Of a stretch of DNA of 64,000 bases, positions 15,986 through 25,200 are shown one piece after another. Source of the DNA: Posidoniimonas corsicana (GTDB lineage Bacteria > Planctomycetota > Planctomycetia > Pirellulales > Lacipirellulaceae). The stretch lies in the NCBI RefSeq assembly GCF_007859765.1, contig NZ_SIHJ01000001.1, positions 3,141,156 to 3,205,155 of the forward strand. Reading direction: 5' to 3'. The notes beneath the pieces are model-generated. The model ran no database searches. It had not been told where the DNA came from and saw nothing but the letters and a program-made list of their open reading frames with translations. Position 1 is the first letter of the stretch. Every line of letters starts with the position of its first letter. Position numbers and translations under genes: made by a program.

Positions 15986-17995
15986 CTACCTCTTCCGTCC
16001 GTTGGCGTGCTGGTTGCGTGGGTGGCGGTGCGGCGCCCGCTCCGCCTGCCCGGTCATCTCGTACAGGAACCGGCTGGGCATGCTGTCGCGAGGCTTGCCC
16101 CACTTGCGGCGGGTGAGCGCCAGCGAGAGCGTGAGGCGGTCCTGGGCGCGGGTCACCCCCACGTAGGCCAGCCGGCGTTCCTCGTCGATCGAGCCGTCGT
16201 CGGCCTCGATCGAGCGGCGGTGCGGCAGGATACCCTCCTCCATGCCGACCAGGTACACGTGCGGGAACTCCAGCCCCTTGGCCGCGTGCAGCGTCAGCAG
16301 GCCGACCGCGTTCTGGTCGAGCTGCGACTCCTTGTCGTTGCCGTCGGCCGGGCCGCCCAGGGCGATCTCTTCGAGGAAGCCCTCCAGCGGCGTCTGCTTG
16401 TCGTCGGGGTCGCGCTCCTTGTCGTCGAACTGCGAGGCGGCGTTGACCACCTCGCCCAGCGCCGCGACGCGGGCGTCGCGTTCGTTGGGGTCGGGGTACA
16501 GGCGGTCCAGCTCCTGGCGGTAGCGGGCCTCGTCGATGACGCGGTCGATCAGCCGCGTGACCGGCCCCTGGTCCGCCTTCCAGCCCTCGACCATGCGGAC
16601 CAGCGACGCGCAGCCCTGCTTGGCCGCGGCGGTCAGGCCGGGCACGTTGGCCGCGTCGGTGACCACGCGCCACAGCGGCACGCCCCGCGAGACCGCCTGC
16701 TCCATCATCTTCTTGCGGGCTCCGTCGCCGATGCCGCGGGGGGGCGTGTTGAGGATCCGCAGCAGCGAGGGCTCGTCGTCCGGGTTGGCGGTGAGCTTGA
16801 GGTACGCCAGCACGTCGCGGATCTCGCGGCGGTCGTAGAAGCTCATGCCGCCGATCAGCACGTAGGGGATGTTCTGCGAGCGGAGCTCGGCCTCGAACGC
16901 GCGGGGCTGCTCGTTGGTGCGGAACAGGATGGCCACGTCGCGGTAGCGGAGCTTGGTGGTCTCGACCTTGCGGCCGATGTCCCACACCACCTCCTTGGCC
17001 TCGGTGGCCTCGTCCTTGTACTGCATGATGCGGGGGGGCTCGCCGCCGCCCTTGGCGGGGCGGAGCACCTTGTCGTGCCGGTGCGCGTTGTGCACGATCA
17101 GCGTGTTGGCGTAGTCGATGATCGGCTTGCGGCTGCGGTAGTTGCTCTCCAGCCGCACCTCCTTGGCGTCGGGCCAGTCCTGCTTGAACTGCAGGATATG
17201 CGTCACCTCGGCGCCGCGCCACGAGTAGATGGACTGGTCGTCGTCGCCCACCACGCACAGGTTGCGGTGGCCCATCGCCAGGCCGCGGACAATCTCGTAC
17301 TGGCTGTGGTTGGTGTCCTGGTACTCGTCGACCATCACGTGGTCGAACCGCCCGGCCTCCTCGCGGCGGACGCTGGGGAACTTGCGGAACAACTCCTCGG
17401 TCAGGTACAGCAGGTCGTCGAAGTCGACCGAGCCGCTGTTCTTCAGGTGGTTCTGGTACCGCCGGTAGGCGACCGCCGCCAGGTGCTCGCGGTCGGTCTC
17501 CGCGACGCCGCCCGCCTGGGACGGCGTGATCGACCGCATCTTCCACTGGCTGATGATCGCCAGCAGGTCGCCCGGCTTGAGCGCGTCGTTCGGGGCGCGG
17601 ATCTCCCGCAGCGCGGTGCGGGCGTGGCTCTCCTGGTCGCCGCGGTCGGCGATGGTGAACTTCTCCGGGTAGCCCAGCCGCGTGGCGTGCCGCCGCAGCA
17701 CCCGCACACAGAGCGAGTGGAACGTGGAGATTTCCGGCTTGGGGGCCCCCCGCTTGCGGCGTTTCCGCTTGCCGCCGTTGAGCAGCTCGGCCGCCCGCTC
17801 CTGCATCTCGCCGGCCGCCTTGCGGGTGAAGGTCACGGCCAGGATGCGGTCGGCGGGCACGCCGCTCTTGATCAGCTGGGCGATCCGGAAGGTCACCACG
17901 CGGGTTTTCCCGGTGCCGGCGCCCGCCAGCACCAGCAGGGGGCCGCGGAGGGTCATCACGGCGTCGTGCTGGGCGGGATTCAGGCCGGAGGGCAT
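15986..17995 (-). CDS. UvrD/PcrA-family superfamily 1 DNA helicase
   Basis: 669 residues from the ATG at 17995, which puts the Q-motif region (LNPAQHDAV) at residue 5 as in UvrD/PcrA/Rep. Motif I is AGAGTGKT (24-31), motif II is VDEYQDTN, motif III is DDDQSIYSWRGA, motif IV is LESNYRS and motif VI is VGVTRAQDRL. The spacing of domains 1A, 1B, 2A and 2B is standard, although at 669 residues it is closer in length to Rep than to E. coli UvrD. The family unwinds DNA 3' to 5' in repair and fork restart. An alternative in-frame start at 18079 would add 28 residues with no family similarity. It is divergent from the YfgM-like gene. Confidence 0.93.
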   Translation of the reverse strand: MPSGLNPAQHDAVMTLRGPLLVLAGAGTGKTRVVTFRIAQLIKSGVPADRILAVTFTRKAAGEMQERAAELLNGGKRKRRKRGAPKPEISTFHSLCVRVLRRHATRLGYPEKFTIADRGDQESHARTALREIRAPNDALKPGDLLAIISQWKMRSITPSQAGGVAETDREHLAAVAYRRYQNHLKNSGSVDFDDLLYLTEELFRKFPSVRREEAGRFDHVMVDEYQDTNHSQYEIVRGLAMGHRNLCVVGDDDQSIYSWRGAEVTHILQFKQDWPDAKEVRLESNYRSRKPIIDYANTLIVHNAHRHDKVLRPAKGGGEPPRIMQYKDEATEAKEVVWDIGRKVETTKLRYRDVAILFRTNEQPRAFEAELRSQNIPYVLIGGMSFYDRREIRDVLAYLKLTANPDDEPSLLRILNTPPRGIGDGARKKMMEQAVSRGVPLWRVVTDAANVPGLTAAAKQGCASLVRMVEGWKADQGPVTRLIDRVIDEARYRQELDRLYPDPNERDARVAALGEVVNAASQFDDKERDPDDKQTPLEGFLEEIALGGPADGNDKESQLDQNAVGLLTLHAAKGLEFPHVYLVGMEEGILPHRRSIEADDGSIDEERRLAYVGVTRAQDRLTLSLALTRRKWGKPRDSMPSRFLYEMTGQAERAPHRHPRNQHANGRKR

Positions 17996-18094
17996 AGGGA
18001 TTGGGGAAATCGGGGTTTGCCCGTACCATAGAGTGCTTCGGGCGGCAGCGAGGCCGCCATGATAGATTGCCAACCGCAAACATTAAATCGCCCT

Positions 18095-19081
18095 ATGGAC
18101 TCCCAACACCGTCACGAACTGGCCGAGAACGAGCTGGCCCACTGGCTGGAAGACTTTATCGAGCAGGTAAAGCCGTTCGCCTCGCTGATCGTGATCGGCG
18201 TGGTGGGCGTGATCGCCCTGTTCACCGCGTGGGGCTTCTACCAGAAGTCCAATAAGGCGAACCAGGCCGCGGAGTGGTCGCTCTACACCACCACCACGCT
18301 TGAGGGCGTGCCCAACATGAACGCCCTGGAGACCGCCGCGGCCGACCTCGAGGGGTCCGGCGCGCCAGCCGACTACGCCAGCGTCACGTGGGCCGAGGGC
18401 AAGCTGTACGAGGCGTCCGAGACCGTGCTCACCGACCGCGACAAGGCCCTCGAGGCCACCGACGCCGCGCGGCAGGAGTTCGAGCGTCTGCTGCTCGCCA
18501 AGGGCGTCCAGCCCGCCATCCGCAACCGCGCCCAGTTCGGCCTGGCCCGCAGCTACGAGCTCGACGGCGACTGGGAAAAGGCGGTCGAGGCCTACAAGGA
18601 AACCAAGGGCGCCTTCGCCGAGATGGCCGCCGACCGCGCCGAGGCGCTCGCCAGCGAGGACGCGAAGGAAGACCTGCAGTGGCTCGCCACCGCCAAGGCG
18701 CCCGCGTTTAGCATGCCCCGCGGCCCCGGCATCCCCGGCCAGCAGCCCGACTTCGCCCCGGACGACTTCGACATGGGGGCCGCCGACGCCGAGCCCGAGG
18801 CCGACGTCACACTCGAGGACCTGCTCGAGAGCTACCAGGACGAGGCCGGCGAGGAAGGCGAGATGACCAGCGAGGGCGCCGAGATCGACGCCGAGATCGA
18901 AGAGATGCCCGCCGACGTTGAAGCCGAGGCCGACGCCCCCGCCGAATCGACGGAGCCGGCCGAGCCCGCCGCGGAAGAGCCCGCCAACGCCGACACCGAA
19001 TCGGCCGACGCCGGCGAGCAGCCCTCCGCCGACGAAGCGACCGAAGACGAGCCCGCCGGCGAAAAGCCCTCCGACGAGTAG
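18095..19081 (+). CDS. YfgM/TPR-like membrane-anchored protein with acidic tail
   Basis: 328 residues from the ATG at 18095. A polar N terminus (ELAHWLEDFIEQVKPF) is followed by one membrane span at about residues 28-48 (LIVIGVVGVIALFTAWGFY) and then a periplasmic helical domain of TPR character (NRAQFGLARSYELDGDWEKAVEAY). This is the layout of YfgM-family proteins, which assist the Sec translocon or periplasmic chaperones. The final 110 residues are a low-complexity Glu/Ala/Pro tail that the family normally lacks. It is followed after 24 bp by the pseudouridine synthase gene on the same strand. Confidence 0.72.
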   Translation: MDSQHRHELAENELAHWLEDFIEQVKPFASLIVIGVVGVIALFTAWGFYQKSNKANQAAEWSLYTTTTLEGVPNMNALETAAADLEGSGAPADYASVTWAEGKLYEASETVLTDRDKALEATDAARQEFERLLLAKGVQPAIRNRAQFGLARSYELDGDWEKAVEAYKETKGAFAEMAADRAEALASEDAKEDLQWLATAKAPAFSMPRGPGIPGQQPDFAPDDFDMGAADAEPEADVTLEDLLESYQDEAGEEGEMTSEGAEIDAEIEEMPADVEAEADAPAESTEPAEPAAEEPANADTESADAGEQPSADEATEDEPAGEKPSDE

Positions 19082-19105
19082 CCCCCGCGCGGCGAGTCCC
19101 GCTCT

Positions 19106-20086
19106 ATGCCCGCTCCCCCGCCGCCGGAACTGCCAACCGACCTGATCGTCGACGAGGCGGCGCACGGCGCTCGGCTGGACGCGTACCTGGCCGCCCAGCT
19201 GCCGGGCCTCAGCCGCAGCCTGCTCCGCAAGGCGATCGACTCCGGCGCGGTCACCGTCGACGGGCAGCGGCGCAAGCCCTCTTTCCGCGTGGAGCACGGC
19301 CAGTCCGTGCACGTCGACGCGTTCGAGCTGCCCCACGAGGGCCCGGCCCCGCAGGCGATCGACCTCGACATCCTGCACGAGGACGACGACCTCATCGCCG
19401 TCAACAAGCCGGCCGGCATGGTGGTGCACCCGGCTAAGGGGCACTGGGAGGGCACGCTGGCCAGCGCGCTGGCGTTCCACTTCGGGCAGCTCAGCGACAT
19501 CGGCGGCGCGGCCCGGCCCGGTATCGTGCACCGGCTCGACCGGGACACCTCCGGTGTGATCGTGGTCGCCAAGCACAACCGCGCCCACGAGCACCTGGCC
19601 GCCCAATTCCACGACCGGACCACCGAGAAACGCTACCTGGCAATCACCCAGGGCGTGCCGGACCGGGACGAGGACGTGGTGGACCGGCCGATCGGCGACC
19701 ACCCCCACAGCCGCGAGAAGAAGGCGATCCGCGCCGATCACCCCTCCAGCCGCGAGGCGCTGACCCGGTTCAACGTGCTCGAACGGCTTGGCGGCTTCGC
19801 CCTGGTCGAGTGCCTGCCCAAGACCGGCCGCACCCACCAGATCCGCCTGCACCTGGCCCACCTCCACTGCCCGGTGCTGTGCGACAAGCTGTACGGCGGC
19901 CGCAGCCAGGTCACCGCGGGCGAGCTCGAATCGGGCGCCGCGGGCGGCGGCGTGGTGCTCGCCCGCCAGGCGCTGCACGCCGCGGATTTGAGCATTTTCC
20001 AGCCAACCAGCGACCACAGGCTTACTTTCCGGGCGGCGATCCCCCAAGATATGCAGGCCGCGCTCGACTGCCTCAAGCGCGGCTAG
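19106..20086 (+). CDS. rluD: Large-subunit rRNA pseudouridine synthase, RluD type
   Basis: A 326-residue enzyme with an N-terminal S4 RNA-binding domain (GARLDAYLAAQLPGLSRSLL, residues 21-40) and a RluA-superfamily catalytic domain. The catalytic Asp145 lies in HRLDRDTSG (142-150). The RTHQIRLHLAH and LYGG motifs complete the active site. RluD-type enzymes modify helix 69 of 23S rRNA; the S4 domain and length fit that type, but RluC-like specificity cannot be excluded. It is probably co-transcribed with the YfgM-like gene. Confidence 0.88.
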   Translation: MPAPPPPELPTDLIVDEAAHGARLDAYLAAQLPGLSRSLLRKAIDSGAVTVDGQRRKPSFRVEHGQSVHVDAFELPHEGPAPQAIDLDILHEDDDLIAVNKPAGMVVHPAKGHWEGTLASALAFHFGQLSDIGGAARPGIVHRLDRDTSGVIVVAKHNRAHEHLAAQFHDRTTEKRYLAITQGVPDRDEDVVDRPIGDHPHSREKKAIRADHPSSREALTRFNVLERLGGFALVECLPKTGRTHQIRLHLAHLHCPVLCDKLYGGRSQVTAGELESGAAGGGVVLARQALHAADLSIFQPTSDHRLTFRAAIPQDMQAALDCLKRG

Positions 20087-20110
20087 TCTCCCCGCACAAG
20101 GAGGACCGGC

Positions 20111-20518
20111 ATGGGTTTGGTGAGCGAGTTCAAGAAGTTCGCCCTGCGGGGCAACGTGATCGACCTGGCGGTCGGCATCGTAATCGGCGCCGCGTTCAAG
20201 GACATCGTCACGGCGCTGGTCGACAAGATCATCATGCCGGTGATCGGCGCCATCACGGGCGGGATCAACTACGGCGAGCGGTCGGTCAAGCTGCCGGTGC
20301 CGGGCCTCGACGCCGCCGACCAGCCCGAGATTGGCTACGGCGCGTTGCTGCAGGCGTCGATCAACTTCCTGATCATCGCCTTCGCGCTGTTCCTGGTGAT
20401 CAAGGCGGTCAACAAGGTCGAGGAGCAGTTCGCCGACGACTCAGAACCCGACCCCGCGCCGCCCCCCGAGGATATCAAGCTGCTGCGGGAGATCCGTGAC
20501 GCGCTGGTGAAGGAATAG
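20111..20518 (+). CDS. mscL: Large-conductance mechanosensitive channel MscL
   Basis: A 135-residue homopentameric inner-membrane channel that opens under hypo-osmotic stress. The signature N terminus (FKKFALRGNVIDLAVGIVIGAAF) begins TM1, a periplasmic loop follows, then TM2 (INFLIIAFALFLVIKAVN) and a cytoplasmic helix. Length is typical. AAGGAGG at 20098-20104 lies 6 nt before the ATG, an unusually clear Shine-Dalgarno site for this genome. Confidence 0.96.
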   Translation: MGLVSEFKKFALRGNVIDLAVGIVIGAAFKDIVTALVDKIIMPVIGAITGGINYGERSVKLPVPGLDAADQPEIGYGALLQASINFLIIAFALFLVIKAVNKVEEQFADDSEPDPAPPPEDIKLLREIRDALVKE

Positions 20519-20534
20519 CCGGCTGACCACTGAG

Positions 20535-20919
20535 CCGGACGGCGTTGTGGGCGCGCTCTTCGAACATGGTATCGCTGTGGACGCGCAGTTGGAGACTGCC
20601 CTACACGCCATCCCACAAGCTCAGCCTGAGCTTCCGACATTCCACAACCACTACTCTCGTACGACTTGTCTCTTGTGACGGCGGTGTACAAGACTTGATC
20701 GATACGACAGATCGGGTCTGGCCCCAAGTCGAGTGTCGGCCGGACCTCAGAGAGATTCGTGACGGCGCCAAATCGGAGAATGGCCTGATCCGGCAGCCTC
20801 GGATCCGACATCCGCGCCGAGCCCAGGTCGAGGAACAAGTGAATCTCCTGACGCGGTCCGAACGAGACCCGCTCGACACAGGCATCGTGCAGCGAATGGT
20901 CCAGGGGCTCTAGGTTCAC
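20535..20919 (-). pseudogene. Possible decayed small gene next to purN
   Basis: From a GTG at 20919, immediately beyond the purN stop codon, about 100 codons look protein-like (LDHSLHDACVERVSFGP, LRFGAVTNLSEV), but the frame then runs on, antisense, into mscL without a plausible end. A frameshift near 20590 after an originally shorter gene would explain this. The opposite-strand frame is composed of Ser/Arg-rich shadow sequence. Product unknown. The 20519-20920 interval contains nothing else recognisable. Confidence 0.35.
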
Positions 20920-20920
20920 T

Positions 20921-21556
20921 TCACCGTCTTCCGCCGATGGTGACCTTCCGCCCCTCGACCTGGACGCGGCGATTAGCGATCAGCTTCAGCACGTGCGGGT
21001 AGGCCTCCTTCTCGGCTTCGAACACGCGGGCGGCCAGGGTGTGGGCGTCGTCGTCGTCGAACACGGGCACGGGCTGCTGCCAGATGATGGGGCCGTTGTC
21101 GTACTCGTTGTCGACAAAGTGCACCGTGACGCCGGTCACCTTGGCGCCGTAGTCCAGCACCGCCTGATGCACGCGGTCGCCGTACATACCGTGCCCGCAG
21201 AACGACGGGATCAGCGACGGGTGGATGTTGACCACCCGGCCCATGTAGTCGTCCGGCACCGGGGCCAGCTTCAGGAAGCCGGCCATCACGACCAGCTCTG
21301 CCCCGGCCGCGCGGCAGGGGTTGAACACCGCCTCGCCGTAGGCTTCGTGCGAGGCGAAGCCCCGCCGCTCGACCACCTCGGTGGGGACGCCGGCCTCTTC
21401 GGCAAACTTCAGACCGCCCGCGGCGGCGTTGCTGGAGATCACCAGCGCAACCTCCACCGGCAGCGAGCCCTCCCGCGCGAGGTCGATAAAGTTCTTCAGC
21501 GTCCGGCCGGAGCCGGAGATCAGAACGGCGATGCGGGGCTTGGTCGAATCAGGCAT
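20921..21556 (-). CDS. purN: Phosphoribosylglycinamide formyltransferase
   Basis: A 211-residue enzyme of purine biosynthesis that uses 10-formyltetrahydrofolate to formylate GAR. The GAR-binding loop LISGSGRTLKNF lies at 12-23. The catalytic triad is visible as Asn110 and His112 in VNIHPSLIPSF and Asp153 in YDNGP. Length matches the bacterial PurN family. A GNAT gene upstream on the same strand overlaps by 8 bp, so the two share a transcript. Confidence 0.94.
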   Translation of the reverse strand: MPDSTKPRIAVLISGSGRTLKNFIDLAREGSLPVEVALVISSNAAAGGLKFAEEAGVPTEVVERRGFASHEAYGEAVFNPCRAAGAELVVMAGFLKLAPVPDDYMGRVVNIHPSLIPSFCGHGMYGDRVHQAVLDYGAKVTGVTVHFVDNEYDNGPIIWQQPVPVFDDDDAHTLAARVFEAEKEAYPHVLKLIANRRVQVEGRKVTIGGRR

Positions 21557-22052
21557 GCTCGGTCGCGTTGGATAGGGTCTTCTGCCAGTAGCCGACGTCC
21601 AGCCACCGGTCGAACTTGCGGCCCACCTCGCGGAAGTGGGCGGATTTTACGTAGCCGAGCTTCTCGTGCAACGCGACGCTCGCCTCGTTGGGGAGCGTGA
21701 CGCCGGCGATCAGCACGTGCGGCGCGATCGGCGCCAGCCGCCGGAACAGCTCGCCGTACAGCCGCGTGCCGTGGCCCTGGCCCCGGGCGTCGGGGGCAAG
21801 ATAGACGCTGGTCTCGAGCGTGTGCCGGTACGCGGCCCGCTCGTGCCACGGGCGGGCGTACGCGTAACCCTGGACCCCGTGGTCGGTCTGCAGCACGATC
21901 CACGGGTGCCCGGCCGCCACGCCCTCGACCCGCCGGCCCATCTCATCGGGCGAGATCGGCGTGACCTCGAACGTAACCACGGTCTCGACGATGTAGTGGT
22001 TGTACACCTCGGCGAGCGACGCGTAATCGGCCGGCGTTGCGTCGCGGATCAT
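21549..22052 (-). CDS. GNAT-family N-acetyltransferase (phosphinothricin-acetyltransferase-like)
   Basis: 167 residues from the ATG at 22052 (MIRDATPADY, the usual GNAT start); an ATG 24 bp upstream is possible but adds sequence atypical of the family. Features are the N-terminal strand-helix (IRDATPADYASLAEVYNHY), the VTFEVTPIS region seen in PAT/YncA-like enzymes, and the acetyl-CoA pyrophosphate loop DARGQGHGTRLY. Likely acetylates a small amine such as an amino acid analogue; substrate unknown. It overlaps purN by 8 bp. Confidence 0.85.
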   Translation of the reverse strand: MIRDATPADYASLAEVYNHYIVETVVTFEVTPISPDEMGRRVEGVAAGHPWIVLQTDHGVQGYAYARPWHERAAYRHTLETSVYLAPDARGQGHGTRLYGELFRRLAPIAPHVLIAGVTLPNEASVALHEKLGYVKSAHFREVGRKFDRWLDVGYWQKTLSNATEHA

Positions 22053-22126
22053 CACAGCACCTTTGAGCGTCCGCATCGTGGAATGGGGTGAAGACTGAGA
22101 AGCGAGCGCTGAGTCTTAATGAATTG

Positions 22127-22196
22127 AACCACCAAGGGCACAAAGCTTCCTTTCATTGACCACACGCTGCTTCGTGCTCTTCGTGTCCTTCGTGGT
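22127..22196. repeat. TTCGTG 9-bp tandem repeat with inverted partner
   Basis: TTCGTG recurs with 9-bp period (TTCGTGCTC, TTCGTGTCC, TTCGTGGTA) at 22171-22197. An imperfect inverted copy (ACCACCAAGGGCACAAAG) lies at 22128-22145. The two can fold into a long imperfect stem downstream of ileS. Motifs of the CTTCGTGTCCTTCGTGG kind are familiar as dispersed intergenic repeats in planctomycete genomes. Confidence 0.6.
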
Positions 22197-22204
22197 AGAA
22201 CTCA

Positions 22205-25200
22205 CTACGGCAAGCGTTTCACGTACAGCTTGGCTGCGTGATCGCCCAACGCGAGCTCGATTGGCTCGACGCCGCTCAGCTCTTTGAACGCGACTTTGTC
22301 GGATAGGGTCTCGCCGGCCAGGTAGTCTTGGTGCTGATCGACCGCTTGCCGCACCGGCTCGGCGTCGCTCTCGACGCCGATCTCGATCCGGTCGGTGAAC
22401 TCGCAGCCAATCTCCTTGCGGCGGTCCTGGATGGCCCGCTTGAGGTCCTGGGCCAGGCCCTCGGCGATCAGCTCGTCGGTCAGCTCGGTCGCCAGCACCA
22501 CCACCACGCCACGGTCGTTGGCGGCGGCCCAGCCCTCCTTGGCGGTGATGCGGACCTCGACCTCCTCGGGCGAGAGCTCGACCTGTTGGCCGTCGACCTC
22601 CAGGTTGATCTTGCCGTTGTCGCGCAGGTTGGCCAGCAGCTCGCTGCCGCTGGCCTGATTGAGCGCGAACTTGACCTTCGGCATCAGCTTGCCGAGCTTC
22701 TTGCCCAGCAGCTTGAAGTTGGGCAGCACCTCGTGGTCGACGTACTTCTCCGGCGAGTCGCTGTACTCCACCGCCTTGACATTCAGCTCGTCCTGGATGA
22801 CCGACGCGTGCTGCTCGAGCCACGCCTGGTGCGTGTTGTCGGCCAGGATCACCTCCACGCGGGAGAGCGGCTGCCGCACCTTCAGGCCGGCGCCCTCGCG
22901 GGCGCGGCGGCCGAGCGAGCTGATCAGCCGCACCTGGTCCATCCGCTCGGAGAGGTCCAGGTCGACGACCGACGGGTCCGCCTCCGGGTAGTCGCACAGG
23001 TGCACGCTCTGGAGCGACCCGTCGAACACGCCGGCCAGGTTCTGCCAGAAGGTCTCGGCGAGGAACGGCGTGAACGGCGCGATCAGCTTGCTGGTCGTGA
23101 CCAGGCACTCGTACAGCGTCCAGTACGCGTCGAGCTTCTCGGGCGAGCGTTTGTCCTTGGCCCAGAAGCGGTCGCGGCTGCGGCGGACCCACCAGTTGGA
23201 GAGCCCGTCGACGAAGGTGGTGACCGCCTCGCAGGCGCCGTAGTTGTCGTACGCGTCCATCCGCTCGGTGACCAGCGCCGCGGTGCGGTGTAGCTCGCTG
23301 ATGACCCAGCGGTCCAGATCCGCGCGGTCGGCCAGCGGGCGGTAGCTGTCGGCGCTGGCCAGGTCGGCGGGGTGCAGCTGGACATCCTCCCCCTTCACCG
23401 CTCCGCACTCCGCCTTCGGATCAAACCCGTCGATGTTGGCGTAGATCACGAAGAAGCTGTAGCAGTTCCATAGCCGCAGCAGGAACTCGGGGATGCTGTC
23501 CTTGATCGCCTGCTCGCTGTAGCGGATCGACGTCCACGGCGGCTGGTTGGCGAACAGGTACCAGCGCAGCGCGTCGGCGCCGTACTTGTCGAAGATCTCG
23601 TTCGGCTCGCGGTAGTTCCGCTTGCTCTTGGACATCTTCTGCCCGTCCTCGCCCAACATCAGGCCGAGCACGATGCAGTTCTTGAACGGGTGCGGGTAGG
23701 CGGTCGGCTGTCGGCCGTTGGCGGTCGGCTCATCGCCGCCCCACAGCATGGTTGAGATCGCGAGCTGGCTGTAGAACCAACCGCGGGTCTGGTCGATGGC
23801 TTCGCTGATGAAGTCGGCCGGGAACTGGCTCGCGAAGCGAGCCGCCGCTGACTCCCTCCCCCCTTGGGGGAGGGGTGAGGTGGGGGCGCCCTGGGTACCG
23901 GGATGGTCTTGGGCGAAATCGGAACTCGACTCACCCCCACCCCGGCCCTCCCCCGGAGGAGGAGGAAGTGTCTCGCCCCGATACCCCCACTGGGCGAAGG
24001 GCATGGCGCCGCTGTCGTACCAGCAGTCGATCACCTCGGTGACGCGTCGCATGCGCGCGCCGTTGGCGTACGGGCTGTCGTACGTGACCTCGTCGATGTA
24101 CGGCTTGTGGACCTTGAGGTCCTCGGGCAGGGCGGGGTTGGCGGCCTTGGCTTCTTCCCAGGCCTCGGTCCCCGCGACGCCGGGCTTGGCCAGCAGCTCG
24201 TCGTAGCCGCCGATGGCCTCCTGCTTGCCGGTCTGCTCGCACTGCCAGACCGGCAGCGGCGTGCCCCAATAGCGTTCGCGGCTGAGCGCCCAGTCGACGT
24301 TCGACTCCAGGAACTTGCCCATGCGGCCGCCCTTGATGTGCTCGGGCAGCCAGTTGACCCGCTGGTTGTTATCGAGCATCGCGTCCTTGAACGCGGTGGT
24401 CTTGATAAACCAGCTCTCGCGGGGGTACTGGATGAGCGGGTCTTCCTCCGCCCGCCAGCAGAACGGGTAGTCGTGCAGGTACTGTTCCTGGTGGAACAGC
24501 AGGCCGCGTTCCTTGAGGTCGCGGGTGATGTCCTTGTCGCAGTCCTTGACCCAGCGGCCGCGGACGAACTCGGGCGCCTCGTCGGTGAACTTGCCGTCGG
24601 GGCCGACGCAGTTGATCAGCGTGGGGCCCTGGCCCGCCTCGAAGCGCGCCTGCTCAGACACCAGCACCTCGTAGTCGACCTCGCCAAACGCCGGCGCCTG
24701 GTGCACCACGCCCGACCCGCTGTCGGTGGTGACGAAGTCGGCCGACACGACCCGCCAGGCGAGGTACTCCTCGCCGCCCGACGCGAGGTTTCCGCGTTGG
24801 GCGCCGCCGAGCTTGAACGGGACATCGCCGGCGGCGTCGCCCGCCTGCTCGCGCAGCTTCTGCCGGTGCTGGGCGCCGGCAAGCGTGTAGTAGCATTCGA
24901 ACGGCGGAAGGTACCGCCGGCCGATGAGGTCGGTGCCCTGGCAGGTCTCGACGACCTTAAGCTCTCGCTTGAGCTTCGCGGAGATCGGCTCGACGAGGTC
25001 GCTGGCGAGGATCAGTCCCTCGCCGGTCTCGCTGTCCTCGACGGTGGCGTACTCGATCTCGGGGTGCACCGCGGCGAACTGGTTGCTGGGCAGCGTCCAC
25101 GGCGTGGTGGTCCAGACCAGCAGGCTGGTCTTGGTGACCTGGCCGTCGTCCAGCAGCGGGAACTTGACGAACACCGACGGGTCGGCGACCTGGCGGTAGC

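Noticed and set aside
15642-18083. 813-residue minus-strand open frame
   Set aside because: Only its last 113 codons (15642-15983) look like a protein; the rest is a frame-shifted shadow of the UvrD-family helicase, with Arg/Pro/Gly-rich composition.
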